DNA of 58,903 nt from assembly GCA_964477485.1 (NCBI GenBank), contig CAYZEE010000001.1, positions 1-58,903 on the forward strand, given 5' to 3'. Every line of letters starts with the position of its first letter. Positions within the stretch are counted from its first letter, which is position 1. Below, one piece after another: positions 35,828-43,546 of this stretch. Source of the stretch: CAYZEE01 sp964477485 (lineage in GTDB: Bacteria > Patescibacteriota > Microgenomatia > Levybacterales > UBA12049). The position numbers and the translations under genes are program-made. The notes below the pieces were generated by a model, which did not search any database, was not told the origin of the DNA, and saw nothing but the letters and a program-made list of their open reading frames with translations.

Positions 35828-37081
35828 ATGCAGGTAGTTATTTTAGCAGCCGGCAAGTCAAGCCGCTTTCAACCATATTCCAATTTTGGACACAAATCCC
35901 TTATAACTATTTTGAGCAAGCCTATCATTCAACACAGCGTAGAATCTATAAAGAAGGCTGGTATTTCGGATTTAATAGTAGTAGTTTCAGAAAACTCTAT
36001 GATAAAGAATGTTTTGGGCGATGGTAAAAATCTTGGTGTAAAAATTAGATACGTGATACAAAAAGAACCCAGCGGAGGAGGAAATGGTCTTCTTCTTTCA
36101 AAAAATTACATAAAAGGAGATTTTTTCCTTCTGAATGCATCCCGCGTTGATTTCTTGGAATATAAGAATCTTATGATGAGTAAAAAGACCTTAAAGGATA
36201 AGGGGGTTCTTCTGGCAAAAAGAGAAAAGAACCTGGATAAATTCGGAGCACTGAAGATTTCTAAAGATAAGGTAATCGATATTATAGAAAAACCACAAAA
36301 AGGTGAAGAGCCATCGGATCTGAGATTGGTTGGTATTTATTTATTCTCAAAAGAGTTCTTTAAAATACTTGGGAAAACTCCGGACGGTCATTACAGACTA
36401 GAGGAGGCAATTTCATCATTTGTAAAGAGACAGAGCGTAAGGTTTGTTAAAACAAAGGAAGATGTGCCGTCTCTTAAATATTCATGGGATTTGCTGGATG
36501 TTAAAAATTATTTACTTGGGAAAATAAAAAAATCTATAGGAAAAAATGTTGTTATTGCAAAGAGCGCGGAGATTATAGGAGATGTGGAAATTCAGGACGG
36601 AGCAAATATTATGGAGGGAGCGAAAATAAAAGGCCCGTGTTTTATCGGGAAAAATTCAGTTGTTGGCAATAATGCGATTCTGCGGGGCGGAGTTGATATT
36701 GAAGAAAACTCTCTAATCGGAGCAAATATGGAAGTGAAAAATAGTCTGATAATGAAAGGTGCAAAGACGCATTCCGGTTTTATTGGAGATTCTGTTGTCG
36801 GCGAGGATTCTCGCATCGGTGCTGACTTCTCAACCGCCAATGTAAGACTTGATAGAAAAAATATTGCGTCAGTTGTTAAAGGTATTAAGGTGGATACAGA
36901 CTTAAGTCATTTTGGGGCAGTTATTGGCAGCAATGTTCATATCGGGATAAAGTCCTCTACTATGCCGGGAATAATCATAGGACAAAACGCAACCATTGGC
37001 CCATCCACCGTAGTTCTTAATAATGTTGAGGCCAACGCTAAATACTATACAAAGTTTCAGGAAATAATTATTAAGAAATGA
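35828..37081 (+). CDS. Sugar-1-phosphate nucleotidyltransferase with LbH domain (GlmU-like)
   Basis: The protein has 417 residues. The N-terminal domain starts MQVVILAAGKSSRFQP with a later QKEPSGGGNGLLLSK; the C-terminal third is a left-handed beta-helix (IIGDVEIQDGANIMEGAKI onward) ending with FGAVIGSNVHIGIKSSTMPGIIIG. The ADFSTANVRLD and FGAVIGSNVHIG segments resemble the bifunctional Glc-1-P uridylyl/thymidylyltransferase and amino-sugar acetyltransferase family known from archaea more than classical GlmU. Standing directly after murA, it likely supplies UDP-GlcNAc. It overlaps the HAD gene by 4 nt. Confidence 0.78.
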   Translation: MQVVILAAGKSSRFQPYSNFGHKSLITILSKPIIQHSVESIKKAGISDLIVVVSENSMIKNVLGDGKNLGVKIRYVIQKEPSGGGNGLLLSKNYIKGDFFLLNASRVDFLEYKNLMMSKKTLKDKGVLLAKREKNLDKFGALKISKDKVIDIIEKPQKGEEPSDLRLVGIYLFSKEFFKILGKTPDGHYRLEEAISSFVKRQSVRFVKTKEDVPSLKYSWDLLDVKNYLLGKIKKSIGKNVVIAKSAEIIGDVEIQDGANIMEGAKIKGPCFIGKNSVVGNNAILRGGVDIEENSLIGANMEVKNSLIMKGAKTHSGFIGDSVVGEDSRIGADFSTANVRLDRKNIASVVKGIKVDTDLSHFGAVIGSNVHIGIKSSTMPGIIIGQNATIGPSTVVLNNVEANAKYYTKFQEIIIKK

Positions 37082-37554
37082 CCAAGAATAAAATTGTCCT
37101 TTTTGACATCGACTACACACTTTTCGACACAGGTGCATTCAAAGGAAGCAATCTGAAGGTTTATAAGCTTTATAAAGAAACAAGAAGCGTATTGAGAAAG
37201 CTAAGTGAGGCTGCAGAGATTGGTATCTTTTCCAAAGGAGAGGATGAATTTCAGAGGAAAAAACTTAAGCAAACTTTAATTGATGGGCATTTTCAGGAAA
37301 AAAACATACATATTTTTCTTGATAAAAGCGACAATATAGAGAAGGTTTTAGAAAAGTACAAAGGTTGGATTATTTTCCTGGCTGATGATAGATTGGATGT
37401 TCTTTATCAGGCTAAGCATTTTGATAATTCTGTTGTCACGATTTGGGTAAAAAGAGGTCCATTTGCGGAGAAAAAAAATGAAAAAAATGATTTTACGCCT
37501 GATTTCGGAGTTTTAAATCTTGAAGAAATTGTCCCGATAGTCCGTGATTCATAG
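37078..37554 (+). CDS. HAD-superfamily hydrolase
   Basis: The protein has 158 residues. Motif I is LFDIDYTLFDT (DxDxT, nucleophile Asp near residue 9), motif II is the Ser in IGIFSKG, and motif IV is FLADDRLDVL. There is no large cap domain. HAD proteins of this size are phosphatases of small molecules. The ATGA overlap with the nucleotidyltransferase suggests a sugar-phosphate or nucleotide substrate, but this is inference. Confidence 0.75.
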   Translation: MTKNKIVLFDIDYTLFDTGAFKGSNLKVYKLYKETRSVLRKLSEAAEIGIFSKGEDEFQRKKLKQTLIDGHFQEKNIHIFLDKSDNIEKVLEKYKGWIIFLADDRLDVLYQAKHFDNSVVTIWVKRGPFAEKKNEKNDFTPDFGVLNLEEIVPIVRDS

Positions 37555-37560
37555 TCAGAT

Positions 37561-37589
37561 TTGACAAATAATAAGTTTTAATGATAAAA
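37561..37589 (+). promoter_or_regulatory. Promoter of the subtilase gene
   Basis: TTGACA (37561-37566), a 17-nt spacer and ATAAAA (37584-37589) precede the ATG at 37598 by 8 nt, again a leaderless arrangement. It marks the start of the surface-protein island. Confidence 0.55.
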
Positions 37590-37597
37590 ATATACAA

Positions 37598-38998
37598 ATG
37601 AGAAAGTATCTTATACTGCTTCTAATACTTGCTTTCTTCTCAATTTTTCTAGGAAGCGCTAAGGCGTTTTCGCTCCAAACAGATAGAATAATAATAAAAT
37701 TTCATTCAAAAACGCCATCTTATGTTCAGGAAGACTCAATAAAAAACCTCGGTATTACAAAAAAAGAAAAGTTAAAACTTTCTGATACCTTCTCTCTTAC
37801 GGTTCCAAAAGGCAAGGCTCGAGATTTTATTAATAAATTTTCGAAAAACAAAAATATTGAATACGCGGAAGAAGATCATATTGCAAAAGCGCAGGAAATA
37901 CCAAATGATCCATATTTTCCAAACCAGTGGGGACTTTCAATAATTCAGGCGCCCTCCGCATGGAATATAACACATGGCTCATCAAATGTGGACATAGCAA
38001 TAGTTGATACGGGAATTGACGGAGTTCATTCGGATTTATCATCAAAAATCGTCGCGTCCGCAGATTGTACAATTTCCATAAACTGCGTTGATACGGCGTC
38101 TGTTGATGATAACGGTCATGGAACTCATGTTGCGGGGATTGCGGCAGCAGAGACTAATAATGGCATCGGAATTGCAGGAACCGGCTATAACTCAAGTCTT
38201 ATGTCTGTAAAAGTTCTTGATAGTTCAGGGAGCGGTTATTATTCGTGGGTCGCAAATGGTATAGTCTGGGCAGCAGATCATGGCGCGCGTGTAATAAATC
38301 TAAGTCTCGGCGGGCCATATCCATCTTCTACGTTATCAAATGCTGTTTCGTATGCATGGAATAAGGGCGCGGTTGTTGTCGCAGCAGCAGGAAACAACGG
38401 CAGTACCTCTCCTCTTTATCCTGCATATTATCCACAAGTTCTTTCGGTTGCCGCGACAGATCGGAATGATAATATAGCCTGGTTTTCAAATTATGGTTAT
38501 TGGGTAAAAGTGGCAGCTCCCGGAGTTGACATATTTTCTACTTATAATAACGGAGGTTATGCAATTTTATCGGGAACCTCAATGGCGACTCCTTTTGTTT
38601 CAGGAGTTGCGGGGCTTGTCTTTGCCGATCATCCAAGCTGGACGAACACACAAGTCAGAAACAAGATTGAATCCTCAGCAGACCGAATTTTTGGGACCGG
38701 TTTTTACTGGCAGTATGGGAGAGTAGATGCATGTGGCGCTGTTGATTGCAACACGTCAATAAGTCCAACACCGACTCCGACTCCTACTCCAGCTCCATCT
38801 CCTACTCCAACCCCAACTCCGACACCGACGCCTTCTCCGAGTCCTTCTCCAACATTAACTCCTACTCCAACCCCGACGTCAGTTCCATCTCCGACATCTA
38901 CGCCAACTCCTACTCCAGGCGGCCCGCCGATTCCTCCTCCGCCGCCTCCGCCGCCAACTCCCTGGTGGTGCACCATCTGGCCATTCTTGTGCAAATAG
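37598..38998 (+). CDS. Secreted subtilisin-like serine protease (S8) with Pro/Thr-rich tail
   Basis: The protein has 466 residues. The signal peptide (about 1-24) leads to an I9-like propeptide (about 27-95) and an S8 domain with Asp137 (AIVDTGID), His174 (GHGTHVAGIAA), an Asn oxyanion residue (AAAGNNG) and Ser328 (SGTSMATPFVSGVAGL), so it should be active. A tail of about 60 Pro-Thr/Ser repeats ends in a short Pro9-like run and a terminal WWCTIWPFLCK with two cysteines. There is no membrane helix after the tail. It could process the neighbouring surface proteins, although no cleavage site is evident. Confidence 0.88.
   Translation: MRKYLILLLILAFFSIFLGSAKAFSLQTDRIIIKFHSKTPSYVQEDSIKNLGITKKEKLKLSDTFSLTVPKGKARDFINKFSKNKNIEYAEEDHIAKAQEIPNDPYFPNQWGLSIIQAPSAWNITHGSSNVDIAIVDTGIDGVHSDLSSKIVASADCTISINCVDTASVDDNGHGTHVAGIAAAETNNGIGIAGTGYNSSLMSVKVLDSSGSGYYSWVANGIVWAADHGARVINLSLGGPYPSSTLSNAVSYAWNKGAVVVAAAGNNGSTSPLYPAYYPQVLSVAATDRNDNIAWFSNYGYWVKVAAPGVDIFSTYNNGGYAILSGTSMATPFVSGVAGLVFADHPSWTNTQVRNKIESSADRIFGTGFYWQYGRVDACGAVDCNTSISPTPTPTPTPAPSPTPTPTPTPTPSPSPSPTLTPTPTPTSVPSPTSTPTPTPGGPPIPPPPPPPPTPWWCTIWPFLCK
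38758..38955 (+). repeat. Hexanucleotide-type coding repeat (Pro-Thr/Ser tail)
   Basis: CCNACN-like units (CCAACA, CCGACT, CCTACT, CCATCT) run for about 160 bp and then turn to CCG/CCT repeats. They encode the PTPTPT linker and polyproline run of the protease. Codon variety shows selection for the protein repeat, not just DNA slippage. Confidence 0.85.
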
Positions 38999-39016
38999 CT
39001 TCTTGACAGGCAGGTA

Positions 39017-39022
39017 TATAAT
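39017..39022 (+). promoter_or_regulatory. Possible -10 box before the 167-residue anchored protein
   Basis: TATAAT lies 21 nt before the ATG at 39044. A TTGACA at 39003 is only 8 nt away and cannot act as its -35, so the promoter call rests on the -10 box alone. Confidence 0.35.
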
Positions 39023-39043
39023 AGTATGGCCAAAGCTTAGCTT

Positions 39044-39547
39044 ATGAGAAATATTAAAATTCTTGTTATCTTCCTTATTGTTATTTATGTAGTTACATTA
39101 CTGCAGAGAGGTTTTTTTAATGCTTCAAACAAAGCAAAAACTGCTCCTCCAAAGAAAATAATTTTTCCAACTGTTTCTGCTGTGCCGACTCCAACGCATG
39201 CTACTTCTCAAACCCGGAACTTAAGTCACCCAAATACTCCAACTCCGACTCCCGCGGTCCAGAGTCAAACCATCTCTGGCGATTTTGTCTATCCGGGTTC
39301 AACAAAGATAAGCGGGGACAATAATAATCTTATACTTTCAAGCACCCAGGATCCAAATACTATCACCAATTGGTACAAAGATAAAATAACAAGTTCGGGC
39401 GCAAATGCAAAATCATTTGTAACGACCAATACAAACGGAAATGCTCTAAATAAGCTGGTTGGAGCAGGAAGCTCATTCAGAATAAGCGTTGAAATATCCA
39501 GACAGAGCGGCGATACAACAACTAAAATTTCAGTAAGCCTGCAATAG
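39044..39547 (+). CDS. Small membrane-anchored protein with exported C-terminal domain
   Basis: The protein has 167 residues. An N-terminal helix (about 5-22) anchors it; a Pro/Thr-rich spacer (about 45-75) follows, then a domain of about 85 residues starting FVYPGSTKISGD with DPNTITNWYKDKITSSG. The YPG...WY-K pattern is common in small exported proteins of CPR and Gram-positive bacteria and has no assigned activity. Convergent with the following minus-strand gene. Confidence 0.65.
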   Translation: MRNIKILVIFLIVIYVVTLLQRGFFNASNKAKTAPPKKIIFPTVSAVPTPTHATSQTRNLSHPNTPTPTPAVQSQTISGDFVYPGSTKISGDNNNLILSSTQDPNTITNWYKDKITSSGANAKSFVTTNTNGNALNKLVGAGSSFRISVEISRQSGDTTTKISVSLQ

Positions 39548-39557
39548 ATTTTAAAGT

Positions 39558-40982
39558 TTATTTCTTTACAAATACCCCCGAATATTTGTCACTCCATACC
39601 ATGTTCCACTTTTTCTCTTTTACCAGCTTAATAAGTCTTCTATAAACCGGTTTATCATATGACATATAAGCCGCATCATAACCTGTTTTATTGATGTCCG
39701 TTTGGTTTTGCTCAATTGCATAATACCGGTCAAACCCGCTGTAGCCCTTTTGGTCTCTCCATAAGTGCATTCTTCCGTCAATAGTCGGTTTTATCCTGGG
39801 GTAATTCCAGATAAGCCACCCGCCCCAATTATAAAGTGTAAAAAGTTTTTTCTTCTCTACATTATTTTTTAGAATAAAATTTGCTGCTTTTCCCGAACAG
39901 TAATAATGACTGCAAAATTTATTCCAGGAAAAATTATAATAACTTGATAAAGGAAGTTTAAAATAGAAAATCGGAATACCTATAAGAAGAAAAATTATGG
40001 TCCCCGATACATACTGATGTTTTTTCTTATTAGGTTCAAGGAAATGCGCAAGAGGTTTTAAAAGAGGAATAGATAAATAATACATCATCCAGGCATATCT
40101 TCGGACAAAAACAGAAAAAACAAGGGTTACCAGGAATACTGAAATTTCAGGAGCTCTTTTTATAATTTTATTTTCGGCAAATAAAATAACTGTACCCCAG
40201 AAAGCAAGAACCGAAACCAGGATAAGATTCCACCATGAAGTTGATAAATCATTAAAAGGCAGATACTCGGCAATTAGTTTTAAATCTGGACTTACGTGAT
40301 TTAGAACATCTTGATAGATTCTAATACCGTATGGATTGACTAAGGTAAAACTTGCTGAGACAAAAAATACAATCCCTAAGAGTCTTTTCTCCGAAAGTAC
40401 CTCCTTTAATTTAATTTTCAACATAAAATAATTATTCAAGAGTTTTACAGCAGCCCACCCGAAGAAAAGCAATAGCCCTAGTAAAAATTCTCCATTAGTA
40501 TTTGCCCATAGTAAAAATAAAAACGGAAGAAAGTAAATTGCTTTTTTATTCTCCCGATAGATACTAAGTATATAAAATAGTATGCCAAGAAATAGAAGGC
40601 TCAATAATTGGCCGCGGAAGGAAATTGAGTTTACTGGATCCATAAAATAAATCACAAGAGGAAAGATTAAGGATTGTTCAAAGAAGGAAAGTTTGGCGGC
40701 TTTTGAGAAAAAATAAAAAGTAAGAGTTATTACCAGCGCTCCAAGAATAACAACGCCCAGAAATCCAAAATTATGATACGCAAAATATGAAATTAGATCG
40801 GTAAACCATGAAGTATTTGCCCATTTATAACCGGGCATTAACTGGGAGAAAGTGTTGGTGCGAAGAAGCTTGCCATGTTGGAAAAAATACTGTCCGTATT
40901 TTAGATGCCAGCCGAAATCCGGATCTGTCGGAACATATAAAGATGCAATGAAAACAAAAATATAAGGAATAAATTCCAGCAT
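39558..40982 (-). CDS. Multi-spanning membrane glycosyltransferase-like protein
   Basis: The protein has 474 residues from the chosen start and about ten membrane helices. The first external loop DPDFGWHLKYGQYFFQHG carries acidic residues as in GT-C enzymes, and a soluble C-terminal part contains TIDGRMHLW. I place the start at 40982 because a TTGTCA-17-TATACT promoter on this strand ends 7 nt upstream; the frame extends 21 codons further to 41045, but that extension would contain the promoter. It may glycosylate surface proteins of this island. Confidence 0.7.
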   Translation of the reverse strand: MLEFIPYIFVFIASLYVPTDPDFGWHLKYGQYFFQHGKLLRTNTFSQLMPGYKWANTSWFTDLISYFAYHNFGFLGVVILGALVITLTFYFFSKAAKLSFFEQSLIFPLVIYFMDPVNSISFRGQLLSLLFLGILFYILSIYRENKKAIYFLPFLFLLWANTNGEFLLGLLLFFGWAAVKLLNNYFMLKIKLKEVLSEKRLLGIVFFVSASFTLVNPYGIRIYQDVLNHVSPDLKLIAEYLPFNDLSTSWWNLILVSVLAFWGTVILFAENKIIKRAPEISVFLVTLVFSVFVRRYAWMMYYLSIPLLKPLAHFLEPNKKKHQYVSGTIIFLLIGIPIFYFKLPLSSYYNFSWNKFCSHYYCSGKAANFILKNNVEKKKLFTLYNWGGWLIWNYPRIKPTIDGRMHLWRDQKGYSGFDRYYAIEQNQTDINKTGYDAAYMSYDKPVYRRLIKLVKEKKWNMVWSDKYSGVFVKK

Positions 40983-40989
40983 GAGGCAA

Positions 40990-41041
40990 AGTATAACAAT
41001 ATTTTCGGGTATTGACAAGGAATTTAGCCCTGTGATATAGT
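40990..41041. promoter_or_regulatory. Two divergent promoters sharing one -35 site
   Basis: Plus strand: TTGACA (41012-41017), 17 nt, ATATAG (41035-41040). Minus strand: TTGTCA (complement of 41013-41018), 17 nt, TATACT (complement of 40990-40995). The -35 boxes overlap by five bases on opposite strands, so only one RNA polymerase can occupy the site at a time. Confidence 0.65.
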
Positions 41042-41080
41042 CCATTTATTAAACCCCTGCCCCCATAGGCGCATTTTTTT

Positions 41081-41719
41081 ATGGAAGAGAATATTAGTCC
41101 TAACGAAACCAGACCCAGTAGAATAAGACAGTTATATAGAGGAAATTCTCCGACAAAATTTTTGAGCAAAAAATATCTCCCGGCTTTTGTTCTTATAGTA
41201 ATTGTAATTATAGTTATCCTCATAGGAGTTAAAGTAATTTCAGGATCTTCTTCATCTTCGGACAATCAGAATCCGCAAAATGTCCAAATTGAAAAACCAT
41301 TAGCAACTGCAAATATAAATAAAACATTTGAGTTCCCTATTAAAAACGATAAAGGAAATGTGGTTGGAAAACTTACTTATGTTGCGCAGACAGGGGAACT
41401 TGACAGGCAAGTTATAATACAGGGCAAAGTTGCAACGGCAATTACAGGGAGAATGTTTCTTGTGCTAAATCTTAAGCTTGTAAACAATCAGGATAAGGGC
41501 GTAACGATTAACACGAGAGATTATGTACGCCTTTCGGTTAACGGAGACACAAAGGAGATGCTTGCCCCTTCAATTTATAATGATCCTGTAAGTGTCCAGC
41601 CGATTTCGACGCAATTTGCCAGGCTTGGTTTTGCTGTAAATACAACCGATAAAAACTTTATGCTTCAGGTTGGAGAGATTGACGGTAAGAAAGAAATGAT
41701 CAAGCTTAATTTTAAATAA
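41081..41719 (+). CDS. Membrane-anchored exported protein, DUF4352-like
   Basis: The protein has 212 residues: a basic cytoplasmic N-terminus, one helix (about 32-54), a Ser/Asn linker and a beta-rich domain. The pattern MFLVLNLKLVNNQDKGVTINTRDYVRLSVNGD, with later FARLGFAVN, resembles the immunoglobulin-like DUF4352 group of exported proteins. No enzymatic motif is visible. Promoter: the plus-strand member of the divergent pair at 41012-41040, giving a leader of about 35 nt. Confidence 0.65.
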   Translation: MEENISPNETRPSRIRQLYRGNSPTKFLSKKYLPAFVLIVIVIIVILIGVKVISGSSSSSDNQNPQNVQIEKPLATANINKTFEFPIKNDKGNVVGKLTYVAQTGELDRQVIIQGKVATAITGRMFLVLNLKLVNNQDKGVTINTRDYVRLSVNGDTKEMLAPSIYNDPVSVQPISTQFARLGFAVNTTDKNFMLQVGEIDGKKEMIKLNFK

Positions 41720-41721
41720 AA

Positions 41722-41967
41722 ATGGTGCAATCTCAAAAAGATAAAGCTGCAATACTAAGCGAAATACAAAAAGCTCTGGACGATATGATTTTTGGAAGTG
41801 TCGAGCTTTATGTGCAAAACAGCAAAGTTACCCAGATAACAGTAAGACACATTAAAAAAACCAGTATGCCTACAAAGTATGAAAACGAAAAGTTAGAAAT
41901 CGGTAAGAATGCAAAGAAACTATTGACAAACAAAAAAAATGCCAATATACTTGCTAATATAGATTAA
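41722..41967 (+). CDS. Small DUF2292 (YezD-like) protein
   Basis: The protein has 81 residues with no signal or helix. EIQKALDDMIFGSVELYVQNSKVTQITV matches the short DUF2292 pattern (an amphipathic helix, then GSVxI-V-x-GKVVQI). The function of this family is not known. It starts 2 nt after the preceding gene and precedes the strong hairpin at 41990. Confidence 0.7.
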   Translation: MVQSQKDKAAILSEIQKALDDMIFGSVELYVQNSKVTQITVRHIKKTSMPTKYENEKLEIGKNAKKLLTNKKNANILANID

Positions 41968-41989
41968 CTTAGTAGGATAAGCTGACCGC

Positions 41990-42055
41990 AAACGGAGGCT
42001 TTTTCACCCAACCCAGAGAGAAATCGAAGGGTCGGATGAAGGAGTCTCCGTTTTT
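41990..42055 (+). promoter_or_regulatory. Long hairpin with T-run in the leader of repeat protein A
   Basis: Arms 41990-42014 and 42029-42053 pair over 25 positions with two mismatches and a few G-U pairs around a 14-nt loop; the outer eight pairs are AAACGGAG with CTCCGTTT. The T-run 42051-42055 follows. It could terminate the upstream operon, or act as an attenuator or stability element 95 nt ahead of gene A. Confidence 0.7.
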
Positions 42056-42149
42056 GGTTCAAAACAAAAACCGAGAGCAGGAAGTGCAATCCGCCCCGAG
42101 TTTATCGAGGGGAGAAAGGAAATATACAAAGGGAGGAGGTGAAATATAA
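42056..42149 (+). promoter_or_regulatory. 5' leader of gene A with second hairpin and strong Shine-Dalgarno
   Basis: A six-pair hairpin with one bulge forms at 42094-42111 (CCCCGA with TCGAGGG). The Shine-Dalgarno core GGAGGT (42135-42140, within GGAGGAGGTGA) lies 9 nt before the ATG at 42150. Strong sites like this are rare in the window and point to high expression. Confidence 0.65.
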
Positions 42150-43418
42150 ATGAATGCAAAAAAAAGAATAGCAGTAGCAATTGCAACCGGAGCGCTTTTA
42201 CTTAACGCATTTGCACCACTGGCTTTTGCAGATACATCTATTGTTATTTCTGGCAATGGTAGTAATTCAAACAACACAACAAATGTTGTTACATCTACCA
42301 ATACGACAGTTCAACAAAGTAATTCGGCAAATGTCACAAATAATGTGACATCCAATGCAACAACAGGTGGAAATGACGCAAGTGCAAACACCGGAGGAAA
42401 CGTAACAGTCTCAACCGGCAATGCCAACAATAACACAACTGTTTCAACAGCTGTTAATGCAAATCAGGCGCAGGTATCAGGCTGCGGAACTTGCAACGGC
42501 GGCAACACAAGCGTTACGGTTTCCGGAAACGGCTCGGATTCAAATAACCAGGCGAACTTAACTACCGGGAATGAAACAAATGTAGTTCAAGGTAACCAGG
42601 CAAACGTTAAAAACAACGTTAATGCGAGTTCAAATACCGGAAGTAACGATGCGAGCGCAAACACCGGAGGAGACGTAACTGTTAGAACCGGAAGCGCCTC
42701 GTCTAATGCAAATGTTTCTACAACCGCAAATGCCAATGTGGCGCAGGTTGGAGGAAATGGCGGCTCTGGTTCACTTAGCCTTGTAATTTTAGGTAACGGG
42801 ACAGAGAGTCAGAACAGCATTGGTTTGTCAAGCGACAATTCAGTTTTGCTTTGGCAAGGTAATTCGGCAGTAGTCACGAATAACGTTAATGCTAATGCAA
42901 AGACTGGAAATAACGACGCGAGCGCAAATACCGGAGGAAACGTAACAGTCTCAACCGGCAATGCCGACGCAGGTGTTAATGTTGACAATATGGTCAACTT
43001 TAACTCTGCAGAAGCCGGATGCGGCTGCGATGTAACTGTTTTGGCAAAAGTTGCGGGAAATGGAGAGGACACCCAAAATAATATTTATGCCGACTTAGGC
43101 AATAGCTTGGGAGTCTTCCAGGATGTTGGGGAAGGCATGGGCGCTGAGAACATGGCCCTACTTACCAATAACGCCAATGCCACTTCAGGAACCGGAGGAA
43201 ACAACGCAGGTGCAAACACTGGACTCGTTTCAGGTGATGCTGTTTATGAGCAAACCGGAAACGCAACCAACAGCACAAACGTTGACAACTCAGGAAACGT
43301 AAACGTATTCGGTTCGGTTCTTCCTTTGCCAATGCCATTCAGCAATCTTAGCTTTTCAGCTAATTTTTCAGCTGTTTGGGCGGCATGGGGTGCTTTTTTA
43401 AGCAATATAGGAGCCTAA
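42150..43418 (+). CDS. Secreted Asn/Thr/Gly-rich repeat protein A
   Basis: The protein has 422 residues. The signal peptide (about 1-27, ending LAFA) is followed by four tandem repeats that begin with GNG at residues 35, 126, 215 and 303, so the period is 88-91. Each repeat runs GNGxxSxN, VxQxNxAxVxNNV, TGxNDASANTGGxVTVxTGxA, VNxN. Cysteine pairs occur before repeats 2 (Cys112, Cys115) and 4 (Cys291, Cys293). The strand-turn spacing suggests a beta-solenoid or amyloid-like fibre, broadly recalling curlin repeats but with different residues. No membrane anchor or LPxTG is present. Probably a soluble or assembling subunit; not a family I recognise. Confidence 0.75.
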   Translation: MNAKKRIAVAIATGALLLNAFAPLAFADTSIVISGNGSNSNNTTNVVTSTNTTVQQSNSANVTNNVTSNATTGGNDASANTGGNVTVSTGNANNNTTVSTAVNANQAQVSGCGTCNGGNTSVTVSGNGSDSNNQANLTTGNETNVVQGNQANVKNNVNASSNTGSNDASANTGGDVTVRTGSASSNANVSTTANANVAQVGGNGGSGSLSLVILGNGTESQNSIGLSSDNSVLLWQGNSAVVTNNVNANAKTGNNDASANTGGNVTVSTGNADAGVNVDNMVNFNSAEAGCGCDVTVLAKVAGNGEDTQNNIYADLGNSLGVFQDVGEGMGAENMALLTNNANATSGTGGNNAGANTGLVSGDAVYEQTGNATNSTNVDNSGNVNVFGSVLPLPMPFSNLSFSANFSAVWAAWGAFLSNIGA

Positions 43419-43429
43419 GTTCCTATGTA

Positions 43430-43472
43430 GTGTAGGGCAGTTTCGGCTGCACTTCATCGAAACGCCCTACAC
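43430..43472 (+). other. Strong hairpin between repeat proteins A and B
   Basis: GTGTAGGGC-A-GTTTCG (43430-43445) pairs with CGAAAC-GCCCTACAC (43458-43472): 15 base pairs with one bulged A and a 12-nt loop. No T-run follows, so it is more likely an mRNA 3'-end stabiliser or processing site than a terminator. The rest of the gap to 43546 is A-rich with no gene. Confidence 0.75.
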
Positions 43473-43546
43473 ACGGAACGAAAATCAAAATTAAAAAGAA
43501 AATAAACATTAAAAACTAAAAAAATAAAAATTTGAAAGATAAAGAT

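Noticed and set aside
39003..39008. TTGACA as the -35 box for the gene at 39044
   Set aside because: It is only 8 bp from the TATAAT, too short for a promoter spacer.
38704..39033. Gly/Val-rich minus-strand frame opposite the protease tail
   Set aside because: It is the complement of the Pro-Thr coding repeat and has no start signal or homology.
40983..41045. Upstream start at 41045 for the minus-strand membrane gene
   Set aside because: The added 21 codons contain the gene's best promoter, and the family-like start falls at 40982.
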